This document shows positions 1 through 7,278 of a stretch of 64,000 nucleotides of DNA, in pieces. The notes under the pieces were generated by a model. It did no database searches. It was not told the DNA's origin and saw nothing but the letters and a program-made list of their open reading frames with translations. The stretch is from an uncultured Pelagibacteraceae bacterium (GTDB taxonomy: Bacteria > Pseudomonadota > Alphaproteobacteria > Pelagibacterales > Pelagibacteraceae), in the NCBI GenBank assembly GCA_902517865.1, contig CABYDT010000001.1, positions 1 through 64,000 of the forward strand, in the 5' to 3' direction. The translations under genes were made by a program, and so were the position numbers. The first letter of the stretch is position 1. Every line of letters begins with the position of its first letter.

Positions 1-1
1 G

Positions 2-598
2 AAAAATATAATTAGAAAGCTTAAACTAATCAAAATTAAATTGAATGAAAAAAATGTTTTAAAAATTCTTAATTTAATAAAATTGTTTAATAGCAAAGCA
101 AAAATTATAATAGACGCAAATGAGGGCTGGTCTTTTCGGTTTTTAAAAAAAAATATAAAAAAATTAGAAAACTATAATATTTTATTCATTGAGCAACCTT
201 TAAAAGCAGGTGAACAGAAAAAATTAAAAAAAGTAAAAACTAAAATACCATTTTGTGCTGATGAAGACTTTTACCATAATAAAAAACTTGATTATAACGT
301 TTATAAATGGGTAAATCTTAAAGTAGATAAGTTTGGATGTGACAAAAATATATTTTCTGCTATTCGTCTTTGTAAAAAGTATAAATTAAATATTATGCTT
401 GGGTGTATGGTTAGTTCATCCTTATCAATCGTACCTATATTAAGATATGCCAGATATAGTAAAGTTTTAGATCTTGATGGGGCTAAATTTTTGAAAGATG
501 ATTATAAAAATAAAATAAAATATAAGAACAATTTTATTTATTTAAATTCATTTTTCGCTTGGGGTAAAAAAAAGGCCCGCCAAAAGACGGGCCTTTAA
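2..598 (+). CDS. Enolase-superfamily (dipeptide epimerase-like) enzyme, 5' end outside window
   Basis: The reading frame is open to the first base of the window, so this is the C-terminal part of a longer protein. It shows the muconate-lactonising/mandelate-racemase barrel pattern: a KIKL strand at the window start, the metal ligands in IDANEGW, FIEQPL and CADED, a Lys in LKVDKFG where the general base sits, and GCMVSSSLS near the end. This set fits the L-Ala-D/L-Glu (dipeptide) epimerase branch, which recycles murein peptides, but substrate cannot be read from sequence. The last nine codons are formed by the stem of the terminator at 571-596, giving an odd KKARQKTGL tail. A TTG at 41 exists, but nothing supports it as a start because the upstream frame also codes for family sequence. 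Confidence 0.8.
   Translation, partial: KNIIRKLKLIKIKLNEKNVLKILNLIKLFNSKAKIIIDANEGWSFRFLKKNIKKLENYNILFIEQPLKAGEQKKLKKVKTKIPFCADEDFYHNKKLDYNVYKWVNLKVDKFGCDKNIFSAIRLCKKYKLNIMLGCMVSSSLSIVPILRYARYSKVLDLDGAKFLKDDYKNKIKYKNNFIYLNSFFAWGKKKARQKTGL
571..596. terminator. Bidirectional intrinsic terminator between convergent genes
   Basis: Perfect 9-bp inverted repeat AAAGGCCCG / CGGGCCTTT with an 8-nt loop. It is followed by AATTTTTTAA on the plus strand and preceded by a run of eight A, which is a T-run when read from the minus strand. It can therefore end both the epimerase transcript and the proteorhodopsin transcript (stop at 618). It is one of only a few GC-rich hairpins in the window and lies inside the epimerase coding end. 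Confidence 0.9.
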
Positions 599-617
599 TT
601 TTTTAATTAAGTTTTAA

Positions 618-1319
618 TTATCTTTGAGACGCTGGCGTCATTGCTTTAGCAGCAGCGTAAATAACTAAACCAAAACCGATTTTGTTTAGGAAGTCAGCTA
701 GGTTGTAAATGATATTTAGAGTAATTTCATCTACATTGCCCATTAAGTAACCGAATAGGTAACCTAAAGGATAAATTGCCCAGCCGATAGTTACGACCCA
801 CTTACAGAAATTAAATGCTTCTGCACCTGGACCTCTCATCTTGCTTGCAATTGTACCTGCTTCACCTGCAAAGATTTCATACAGAATGTATATCCATCCA
901 GCCATTCCTACTACGAAACCAGCTGTTGGGTTAATCATGCCAGCTTCACCTAAGTAACCAGCTGCAAGCATAACTACTGTACCGATTAATAATCTCCAGA
1001 AAATTCCAGTTGGAACTTTACGTACAGCTGAAAGAATAAAGTAAAATTCTAACATCTGTAATGGAACAGTTAATAACCAGTCTACATATCTATAAACTGT
1101 TGGAGTTGCGCCTGTAGTTACCCAGACATTTCTCATGTACATGTAATGAACAAATGCGATACCACAAACTAAACCCATAAGAGTAACCGAAGTTCTCCAA
1201 GAAGCTTTTACAGAATTTCTTTCTACAAAGAAAAATACTGTAGCAGCTAACATAGCCATTGAAATGACCCAGAAACTAATTCCTGTAAAATCATTTGTAG
1301 CTAAAAAGGTTGTTTTCAT
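618..1319 (-). CDS. Proteorhodopsin, blue-absorbing light-driven proton pump
   Basis: A 233-aa seven-helix retinal protein of the inner membrane that exports protons in light. The retinal-binding Lys is K213 in NLADFLNKIGFG. The Schiff-base counterion/proton acceptor is D80 in RYVDWLLTVPLQ and the proton donor is E91; H58 matches the conserved His of helix B. Residue Q88 corresponds to position 105 of green proteorhodopsin, where Gln gives blue absorption and Leu green. The frame stays open 38 codons further upstream, but that stretch is the leader RNA and not signal-peptide-like. The ATG at 1319 has an AAGGGAG ribosome site 8 nt upstream, so it is the start. The protein lacks the N-terminal signal peptide found in many proteorhodopsins. 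It is monocistronic, divergent from prpE; no retinal or carotenoid gene is in the window. Confidence 0.96.
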   Translation of the reverse strand: MKTTFLATNDFTGISFWVISMAMLAATVFFFVERNSVKASWRTSVTLMGLVCGIAFVHYMYMRNVWVTTGATPTVYRYVDWLLTVPLQMLEFYFILSAVRKVPTGIFWRLLIGTVVMLAAGYLGEAGMINPTAGFVVGMAGWIYILYEIFAGEAGTIASKMRGPGAEAFNFCKWVVTIGWAIYPLGYLFGYLMGNVDEITLNIIYNLADFLNKIGFGLVIYAAAKAMTPASQR

Positions 1320-1344
1320 ATTTTTTTCTCCCTTTTTGTTTAAA

Positions 1345-1432
1345 CAAAAAATGCGAATACAAATTTCTTTGAATTCGCAATCCTTAGCCGCCTTTTTACT
1401 AGAGTTTTGAGCTTTAAGGAACACCTGTCGCA
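1345..1432 (-). ncRNA. Structured 5' leader or small RNA upstream of proteorhodopsin
   Basis: Between a TATATATA box (about 1433-1440) and the proteorhodopsin start, the minus strand can form two adjacent hairpins. The first pairs TCCTTA (1420-1415) with TAAGGA (1386-1381), plus an inner GC/GC step across a 2-nt bulge, around an A-rich loop. The second is the terminator described separately. The layout (fold, then terminator, then ribosome site and ATG) is that of a transcription attenuator or of a short RNA processed or terminated before the gene. I did not match it to any riboswitch family I know. What is seen is the pairing; a regulatory role is inference. Confidence 0.5.
1346..1379 (-). 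terminator. Intrinsic terminator inside the proteorhodopsin leader
   Basis: TGCGAAT pairs with ATTCGCA (1379-1352). After one T-T mismatch, CAAA pairs with TTTG around a GAAA tetraloop, and the hairpin is followed by six T (1351-1346). It ends only 26 nt before the proteorhodopsin ATG, leaving no obvious room for another promoter, so transcription of the gene probably has to read through it. Confidence 0.7.
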
Positions 1433-1541
1433 TATATATAAACTATTGATTTTATTGATTTTTTTTAAAAAATTGCATTTTATCCACTAATTCGGTTAAA
1501 ATTAATAATATATTTAGTTATTTTAATTTCAGGGGATTCAT

Positions 1542-3428
1542 TTGAGTAAATACGACGAGATATTTAGAAGTTCATTAAAAGATCCAAACACATTTTGGGG
1601 TAATGCAGCAGAGGATGTTAAATGGATTAAGAAATTCGATAAAGTTGTCCATACTGATGGCCCACCATTTTATAAATGGTTTCGGGGTGGAAAAATAAAT
1701 ACTTGCTATAATGCGCTAGACAGACACGTCGATGAAGGTAATGGAGACAGAACAGCATTAATCTATGATAGTGCAATGATTAATGTTAAAAAAAAGTTTT
1801 CTTACAAAGAACTTAGAGATAAAACTGCGGAATTAGCAGGCGCTTTACAAAGATATGGAATAAATAAAGGGGATCGTGTCATTATTTATATGCCAATGAT
1901 ACCAGAGGCGATTATGGCTATGCTAGCGTGCGGGCGAATTGGAGCGGTTCACTCCGTAGTATTTGGAGGATTTGCTTCAAACGAACTTGCAAGTCGTATT
2001 GATGATTCAAAAGCAAGATTAATTTTATCCGCATCATGTGGATTAGAACCTGGTAGAATTGTGGAATATAAACCGCTTCTTGACGGTGCAAAAAAAATAG
2101 CAAAACATAAAATAGAAAAAACTATAATCTTTCAAAGAGATAAACATAAGGCAAAGCTAGATGGTAATGATGTTGACTGGCAAGACTTTATAAGTGGTGC
2201 AAATGCATTGGATTGTGTTGAATGTGATGCAAACGATCCAGCATATATTTTATACACTTCTGGAACAACGGGAGTACCAAAAGGAATTTTAAGAGACATT
2301 GGCGGTCACATTGTAGGCTTAAAGTGGACAATGAAAAATATTTACGACATAGATCCAACAGATATTTGGTGGTCTGCAAGCGACATAGGATGGATTGTCG
2401 GGCACTCATACATAGTTTACGGACCTTTGTTTCATGGATGTACTACAGTTATTTTCGAAGGCAAGCCAGTTGGAACTCCAGATGCAGGTGCATTTTGGAG
2501 AGTAATATCAGAATACAAAGTAAAAACATTATTTACTGCACCAACTGCTTTTAGGGCAATAAAAAAAGAGGATCCAAATGGAGAATTTTTTAAAAAATAT
2601 GATTTATCAAAATTTGAAGCTCTTTATCTAGCGGGTGAGCGTGCAGATCCAGATACAATTCATTGGGCTGAAGGACTTTTAAAAAAACCTGTAATTGATC
2701 ACTGGTGGCAAACAGAAACAAGTTGGACTATTGCGGGAAATTACAAAGGTATGGGATTGTTTCCAACTAAGTATGGTTCTGCAGGAAAACCTGCTCCAGG
2801 TTATGACGTAAAAGTATTAAAACCAGATGGAAGTGAAGCGAAACGTGGCGAGATGGGAGATATTTGCGTCAAATTACCTTTACCACCAAGTACATTTCCA
2901 ACTTTGTGGAATGCAGATAAAAGATACAAAGATAATTATATGAGCAACTATCCAGGTTTTTATCAAACATACGATGCGGGTCATATGGATGAAGATGGTT
3001 ACGTTTGGATTATGTCACGAACTGATGACATAATTAATACAGCCGGTCACAGGTTATCTACTGGGTCTATGGAGGAAGTTTTGTCAGAACATAAAGATGT
3101 TGCTGAGTGTGCAGTAATTGGAATATCAGATAGTCTTAAGGGACAAATCCCTATTGGTCTGATTGTTTTAAAATCAGGAGTAAATCGTCCACACGATGAG
3201 ATTAGTAAAGAATGCGTAAAAATGATTAGAGATAAAATTGGTCCTGTTGCTGCTTTTAAAACAGCAATTGTTATTCAGAGATTGCCAAAAACTAGATCAG
3301 GAAAAGTATTGAGAGGAACTATGAGAAAAATAGCAGATAAAGAGGAATATAAAATGCCAGCAACTATTGACGATCCAGCTATATTAGACGAAATAAAATT
3401 GTCATTAAAAGAAGCTCAGATTTTATAA
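1542..3428 (+). CDS. prpE: Propionyl-CoA synthetase / acetyl-CoA synthetase-like AMP-forming ligase
   Basis: A 628-aa acyl-adenylate-forming enzyme that activates propionate (and perhaps acetate) to the CoA thioester. The N-terminal acetyl-CoA-synthetase motif starts at once (YDEIFRSSLKDPNTFWG). The AMP-binding loop YTSGTTGVPKG is at about 236-246, WWQTETSW follows at about 387, and the C-terminal PKTRSGKVLRGTMR carries the regulatory and catalytic Lys near 588. Length and these motifs fit PrpE better than the roughly 650-aa Acs. The start is a TTG with AGGGGA 5 nt upstream. It is divergent from proteorhodopsin and directly followed by a 57-aa gene. The product could feed the thiolase and hydratase encoded downstream on the opposite strand. 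Confidence 0.9.
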   Translation: MSKYDEIFRSSLKDPNTFWGNAAEDVKWIKKFDKVVHTDGPPFYKWFRGGKINTCYNALDRHVDEGNGDRTALIYDSAMINVKKKFSYKELRDKTAELAGALQRYGINKGDRVIIYMPMIPEAIMAMLACGRIGAVHSVVFGGFASNELASRIDDSKARLILSASCGLEPGRIVEYKPLLDGAKKIAKHKIEKTIIFQRDKHKAKLDGNDVDWQDFISGANALDCVECDANDPAYILYTSGTTGVPKGILRDIGGHIVGLKWTMKNIYDIDPTDIWWSASDIGWIVGHSYIVYGPLFHGCTTVIFEGKPVGTPDAGAFWRVISEYKVKTLFTAPTAFRAIKKEDPNGEFFKKYDLSKFEALYLAGERADPDTIHWAEGLLKKPVIDHWWQTETSWTIAGNYKGMGLFPTKYGSAGKPAPGYDVKVLKPDGSEAKRGEMGDICVKLPLPPSTFPTLWNADKRYKDNYMSNYPGFYQTYDAGHMDEDGYVWIMSRTDDIINTAGHRLSTGSMEEVLSEHKDVAECAVIGISDSLKGQIPIGLIVLKSGVNRPHDEISKECVKMIRDKIGPVAAFKTAIVIQRLPKTRSGKVLRGTMRKIADKEEYKMPATIDDPAILDEIKLSLKEAQIL

Positions 3429-3602
3429 ATGCAATTTATAGCTATAGCGTATTTTATTAGTGTAGGAATTTTTGGGCTTTACTATAATTACCTTTATGCT
3501 CAAGAAAACGGATTTCTTTCTTGGCTACTATTTGGTGAAATAATAGCAACATTAAAAGCTTTTATTTGGCCCTTAATAGAGTTCGGGTTTATAAACTTTT
3601 AG
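3429..3602 (+). CDS. Small membrane protein, 57 aa, unknown function
   Basis: ATG lies immediately after the prpE stop codon, with no gap. The protein begins MQFIAIAYFISVGIFG and ends PLIEFGFINF; it has two hydrophobic stretches (about 2-16 and 31-52) around a polar YAQENG turn, suggesting a two-pass membrane protein. Its last 4 nt overlap the convergent enoyl-CoA hydratase gene. I do not recognise the family. Abutment to prpE and a clean, non-repetitive hydrophobic pattern support it as a real gene co-transcribed with prpE. Confidence 0.6.
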   Translation: MQFIAIAYFISVGIFGLYYNYLYAQENGFLSWLLFGEIIATLKAFIWPLIEFGFINF

Positions 3603-4363
3603 TTTGACCAATTGGGTCTTTTTTTTTGCAGAAAAGCTCTAATACCCTCTTGCTTATTTTTGCCATCTAATAAGTTATAAAAAGTATTACGCTCTTCTTT
3701 AAGATTTTTATCTAGCTGTTCATCTAGTTTAACAAGTCTTTTTATCTCAATTAGACTTGATCTTGGCTTTGATGCTATGTTTTTAAATATCCTGTCACTT
3801 TCTTCTGTATATTTTTCAGAGCCTATAACTTTACTGACAAATCCAAATTCATAAGCCTGTTGCGCTGTTATCATTTCTCCAGACATACAAATAAAATTTG
3901 CATGATACTTTCCAATATATCTTTTTAGTCGTTGTGTTCCCCCTATCCCAGGTATTAATCCTAAATTAATCTCTGGTTGGCCAAACTTGGCTTTATTAGA
4001 GGCTATAATTAAATCGCAAATAAGAGCTAGTTCCATTCCTCCTCCTAAAGCATAGCCTTCAATTGATGCTATGATTGGAAGTTTTATTTCCTCAATCTTA
4101 TCAAAATATTTAAATAATTCCTGAGATTTTGCTGAGCTTGAATTTAACTTATTTAACTCTTTTATATCAGCGCCTGGAGAAAATATATTAGCATTACCTT
4201 CGATAACGATACAATTAATTGACTTATTATTATCAAATTCAACTAGAGATTCATAAATTTCTCTTGAAGTTTCAATATCTAATGAATTTTTCTCTTTTTC
4301 TCTAGAAATTGTGACTGTTCCGATACTATTTTTTGATTGAGTCTTAATATTTTTATATGACAT
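3599..4363 (-). CDS. Enoyl-CoA hydratase/isomerase family protein
   Basis: A 254-aa crotonase-fold enzyme. The oxyanion-hole segments are FSPGADIKEL at about 61-70 and GYALGGGMELALICDLIIAS at about 105-124. A Glu in PEINLGLIPGIGGTQRL is in the place of the catalytic acid of hydratases. It would hydrate 2-enoyl-CoA to 3-hydroxyacyl-CoA. The start overlaps the end of the thiolase gene by 11 nt, so the two are translated from one message. No 3-hydroxyacyl-CoA dehydrogenase is next to them. Exact chain-length preference is unknown. Confidence 0.9.
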   Translation of the reverse strand: MSYKNIKTQSKNSIGTVTISREKEKNSLDIETSREIYESLVEFDNNKSINCIVIEGNANIFSPGADIKELNKLNSSSAKSQELFKYFDKIEEIKLPIIASIEGYALGGGMELALICDLIIASNKAKFGQPEINLGLIPGIGGTQRLKRYIGKYHANFICMSGEMITAQQAYEFGFVSKVIGSEKYTEESDRIFKNIASKPRSSLIEIKRLVKLDEQLDKNLKEERNTFYNLLDGKNKQEGIRAFLQKKRPNWSN

Positions 4364-5468
4364 TTTCTATACACATTGAAATACCCATACCACCGCCAAT
4401 ACATAATGTTGCTAAACCTTTTTTAGACTTTCTTTTTTTCATTTCATGTATAAGTGTAACCAATATTCTTGTTCCTGTTGCTCCAATTGGATGGCCAAGG
4501 GCGATTGCTCCGCCATTAACATTTAGCTTTTCCTTTGGAATATTTAACTCCTTCATCACCGCAAGACTCTGGGCTGCAAAAGCCTCATTAGCTTCTACTA
4601 AATCAACATCATTAATTGTCCAACCAGCTTTGCTTAAAGCTTTTTTAGATGCGGGAATTGGACCTGTTCCCATTACAGCAGGCTCTACCCCTGATGTTGC
4701 CCAAGAAATTATTTTAGCGAGAGGTTTTAGGCTTCTTTTTTTTGTTTCTTGCTCACTCATAACCACTACGCCTGCAGCACCATCATTGATGCCTGAGGAG
4801 TTTGCTACGGTAACAGTTCCATCCTTTTTAAATACAGGGCTCATTTGATTTAATTTTTCTAATGTTAATCCCGCCCTTGGATGTTCATCATCATCATGTT
4901 CTATGAGACCTCCAGCTATTTCTTCTTTAAATTTATTCTCTTTCATTGCCCTTAATGCTTTTGACTGAGAGTTAATTGAGAATTCGTCTTGCATTGATCT
5001 TGTAATTTGCCATTTTTCTGCAACGTTTTCTGCTGTCATGCCCATGTGATAAGATCCAAATGCATCTACTAATCCGTCTTTCAATAAAACCTCGTCTTCT
5101 GTATTACTCATACTTTCTTGTCCTCCGGCTAACACAATATTTGCTTCTCCGAGTAAAATTGACTGGTATGCACTTGCAACAGATCTTAACCCTGATCCAC
5201 AAACTTGATTTATTATGTAAGCGGTTTTATCAACTGGCACTCCTGCATTAATCGCAGCTTGTCGAGCTGGATTTTGACCTTGATTTCCGGTAAGAACTTG
5301 TCCCATAATAACCTCATCAATATAATTGGGCTCTAGATCAATTTTTTTAATAAGTGATTTGATTACGTGAGACCCAAGATCATGAGCCAAAAATCTTTTT
5401 AAGCCACCGTTCTTCTTTCCGATTTGAGTGCGTTGAGCTGCGACTATATAAACTGATGTATTTGACAT
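4353..5468 (-). CDS. Acetyl-CoA acetyltransferase (thiolase)
   Basis: A 371-aa thiolase that condenses two acetyl-CoA to acetoacetyl-CoA or cleaves 3-ketoacyl-CoA. The nucleophilic Cys is in NQVCGSGLRSV (about residue 89), the His in GGAIALGHPIGATGTR and the second Cys in LCIGGGMG. It is about 20 residues shorter than usual biosynthetic thiolases. The missing part is the surface loop after AGGQESMS, where most members carry a Gly/Arg-rich insertion before KDGLVDAF. It leads an operon with the enoyl-CoA hydratase gene and is divergent from phaR, the usual neighbour of PHB thiolase genes (phaA). Confidence 0.92.
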   Translation of the reverse strand: MSNTSVYIVAAQRTQIGKKNGGLKRFLAHDLGSHVIKSLIKKIDLEPNYIDEVIMGQVLTGNQGQNPARQAAINAGVPVDKTAYIINQVCGSGLRSVASAYQSILLGEANIVLAGGQESMSNTEDEVLLKDGLVDAFGSYHMGMTAENVAEKWQITRSMQDEFSINSQSKALRAMKENKFKEEIAGGLIEHDDDEHPRAGLTLEKLNQMSPVFKKDGTVTVANSSGINDGAAGVVVMSEQETKKRSLKPLAKIISWATSGVEPAVMGTGPIPASKKALSKAGWTINDVDLVEANEAFAAQSLAVMKELNIPKEKLNVNGGAIALGHPIGATGTRILVTLIHEMKKRKSKKGLATLCIGGGMGISMCIENVI

Positions 5469-5482
5469 CGGAATTTTATATA

Positions 5483-5493
5483 TTGCAACGCAA
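5483..5493. promoter_or_regulatory. Possible PhaR operator
   Basis: TTGC-AAC-GCAA is an 11-bp inverted repeat in the 52-bp gap between the thiolase and phaR start codons. PhaR proteins of other alphaproteobacteria bind CTGC-N3/4-GCAG type repeats, so half-site and spacing agree closely. It is placed to control both divergent genes. A GC-containing palindrome is unusual in such AT-rich intergenic DNA, but no binding is shown. Confidence 0.4.
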
Positions 5494-5520
5494 AAATATT
5501 CAATATAGAAATTTCTGCTT

Positions 5521-5958
5521 ATGATAAAAATAAAAAAGTACGCGAATAGAAGATTATATAATACAGAATCAAGTACTTACATCACGCAAGAGGACATCGT
5601 AAATTTAATTCTAAATGATGAAGAATTTAAAATAATTAATGCTAATAATAACGAGGATATTACCTCTTTAGTACTCACTCAAATAATCTTAGATCGAGAA
5701 ACTCGTGGATCAAAAATCATACCTGAAGAGCTATTAAAAAAACTCATAATTAATCATAAGAGAAATAAAACGAATGATACTTATACTTTTTTAAAAAATA
5801 TAACTAATTTTGCAAACGCAAGTCACTTATTTGAGAACAATCCCAATAGTGAAATAAAGTTTAATCCGTTTGACTTTCAAGAATATTTTAATAATAAAAT
5901 TGATAAAGATAAATTTAAAAAAACAAACAGACCTAAAGATTTAATTAAGTCTAACTAA
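5521..5958 (+). CDS. phaR: Polyhydroxyalkanoate synthesis regulator PhaR
   Basis: A 145-aa protein whose first 60 residues are the PHB/PHA accumulation regulator DNA-binding domain: IKKYANRRLYNTESSTYIT, then DIVNLI and a TSLVLTQIILDRETRG helix. The C-terminal part is short and Asn/Lys-rich. PhaR normally represses granule-protein and pha genes and responds to polymer. No PHA synthase or phasin gene is seen in this window, so here it may regulate the divergent thiolase operon as a carbon or acetyl-CoA flux regulator. Its 3' end overlaps the convergent pyrC by 8 nt. Confidence 0.88.
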   Translation: MIKIKKYANRRLYNTESSTYITQEDIVNLILNDEEFKIINANNNEDITSLVLTQIILDRETRGSKIIPEELLKKLIINHKRNKTNDTYTFLKNITNFANASHLFENNPNSEIKFNPFDFQEYFNNKIDKDKFKKTNRPKDLIKSN

Positions 5959-7273
5959 AAATTAAAGGTTTTCCGAACCTTTCTTTATTGTTAATCATAT
6001 TATCCCAAACCGCCAAGCTCCCGTTTATAACAGTGCCAAATGGAGATATGTTAACTTTCATACCATCAAATGCTGTCCAACCAGAATTACTCGCAATCCA
6101 ACTATTTTTAATTACATATGGCTGATTCATTTTGTAGATTGTTAGGTCGGCAATATTACCTTCCACAATTTCACCTCTATTTTTGATACCAAAAATTTTG
6201 CAAGGATTTTTACACAATAGTTCAACAAGTCGTTGAAATGATATTTTTTTTTGCAAGGCGTAATCAGTCATTATTAATCCGATAGTTTGTACGCCTGGCA
6301 TACCTGATGGGCTTTTAGGATATTCATTTTTTTTCTGCTCTATTGTATGTGGCGCATGGTCTGATCCAACAATATCAATTATATTGTCATGTACGCCCTT
6401 CCAGATTCCATCAAGATGATCTTTTGTCCTAATAGGTGGATTCATTTGTGCAAAAGTATCTAATTTTTCGTAACATTCTGGCGCGTATAATGTTAAGTGT
6501 TGAGGCGTAGCTTCTAACGTAAAATATTCTTTATTATTTCTCGCATACTCTATCTCTTCTTTAGTTGAAATGTGAAGTATATGAATTTTTTTTTTATGTT
6601 TTTTTGCATACGATATTAATTTTTTTGACGAATTTAGAGCGCAGTCAATATTTCTCCATTTATAATGTGAGTGAACATCCCCTTTTTTTATAAAATTCTT
6701 TCTATCGACCAACATATTCTCGTCTTCTGAATGTATTGCTACTACCTTAGGCGAATTTTTAATAACTTGCTCAATATACTTATCATTTTTTATTAGAAGA
6801 TTCCCAGTCGAGGAGCCTACAAACATTTTGATACCGCAACACGCTTCTAGATTGTTTACAAACTCTAAATTTTCTGAATTTTTTTCTGTTGCTCCAAAGT
6901 AGAATGCATAATTACAGAACATTCTATCCTTGGCTCTATTAAGTTTATCTTGAAAATTTTCTTTAGTATCCGTTGGGGGAAATGTATTTGGCATCTCGAA
7001 TACAGAAGTTATGCCACCTAAGACTGCTGATTTACTTCCGCTTTCCAAGGTTTCTTTTTCAGGATTGCCAGGTTCTCTAAAATGTACTTGGGTATCTATA
7101 AATCCAGGAAATATTGTTAATCCCGTGCAATCATAAGTATTTTCGGCCTTAATATAGATATTAGTATCAATTTTGTGAATTAAGTTATCTTTGATATAAA
7201 TATCTAGTTTATTAAATTTATTTTGAATAAAACACTCTGCGTTTTTGAGCAAAACTGAGTTTTTAGTGTTCAT
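5951..7273 (-). CDS. pyrC: Dihydroorotase
   Basis: A 440-aa amidohydrolase-fold enzyme that closes carbamoyl-aspartate to dihydroorotate in pyrimidine synthesis. Metal ligands and substrate residues are seen in order: DTQVHFREPG (HxH-type site at about 61-70, with the Arg that separates dihydroorotases from allantoinases), a Lys in GIKMFVG, His in VAIHSEDE and IHILHIS, and the Asp in GSDHAPHT. Its start is only 5 bp from the divergent ygfZ start and there is no Shine-Dalgarno sequence. Confidence 0.9.
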   Translation of the reverse strand: MNTKNSVLLKNAECFIQNKFNKLDIYIKDNLIHKIDTNIYIKAENTYDCTGLTIFPGFIDTQVHFREPGNPEKETLESGSKSAVLGGITSVFEMPNTFPPTDTKENFQDKLNRAKDRMFCNYAFYFGATEKNSENLEFVNNLEACCGIKMFVGSSTGNLLIKNDKYIEQVIKNSPKVVAIHSEDENMLVDRKNFIKKGDVHSHYKWRNIDCALNSSKKLISYAKKHKKKIHILHISTKEEIEYARNNKEYFTLEATPQHLTLYAPECYEKLDTFAQMNPPIRTKDHLDGIWKGVHDNIIDIVGSDHAPHTIEQKKNEYPKSPSGMPGVQTIGLIMTDYALQKKISFQRLVELLCKNPCKIFGIKNRGEIVEGNIADLTIYKMNQPYVIKNSWIASNSGWTAFDGMKVNISPFGTVINGSLAVWDNMINNKERFGKPLIFS

Positions 7274-7278
7274 AGTTT

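Noticed and set aside
1320-1433. Proteorhodopsin N-terminal extension of 38 residues
   Set aside because: The frame is open but the residues look neither like a signal peptide nor like family sequence; the region folds as RNA with a terminator, and the ATG at 1319 has a good ribosome site.
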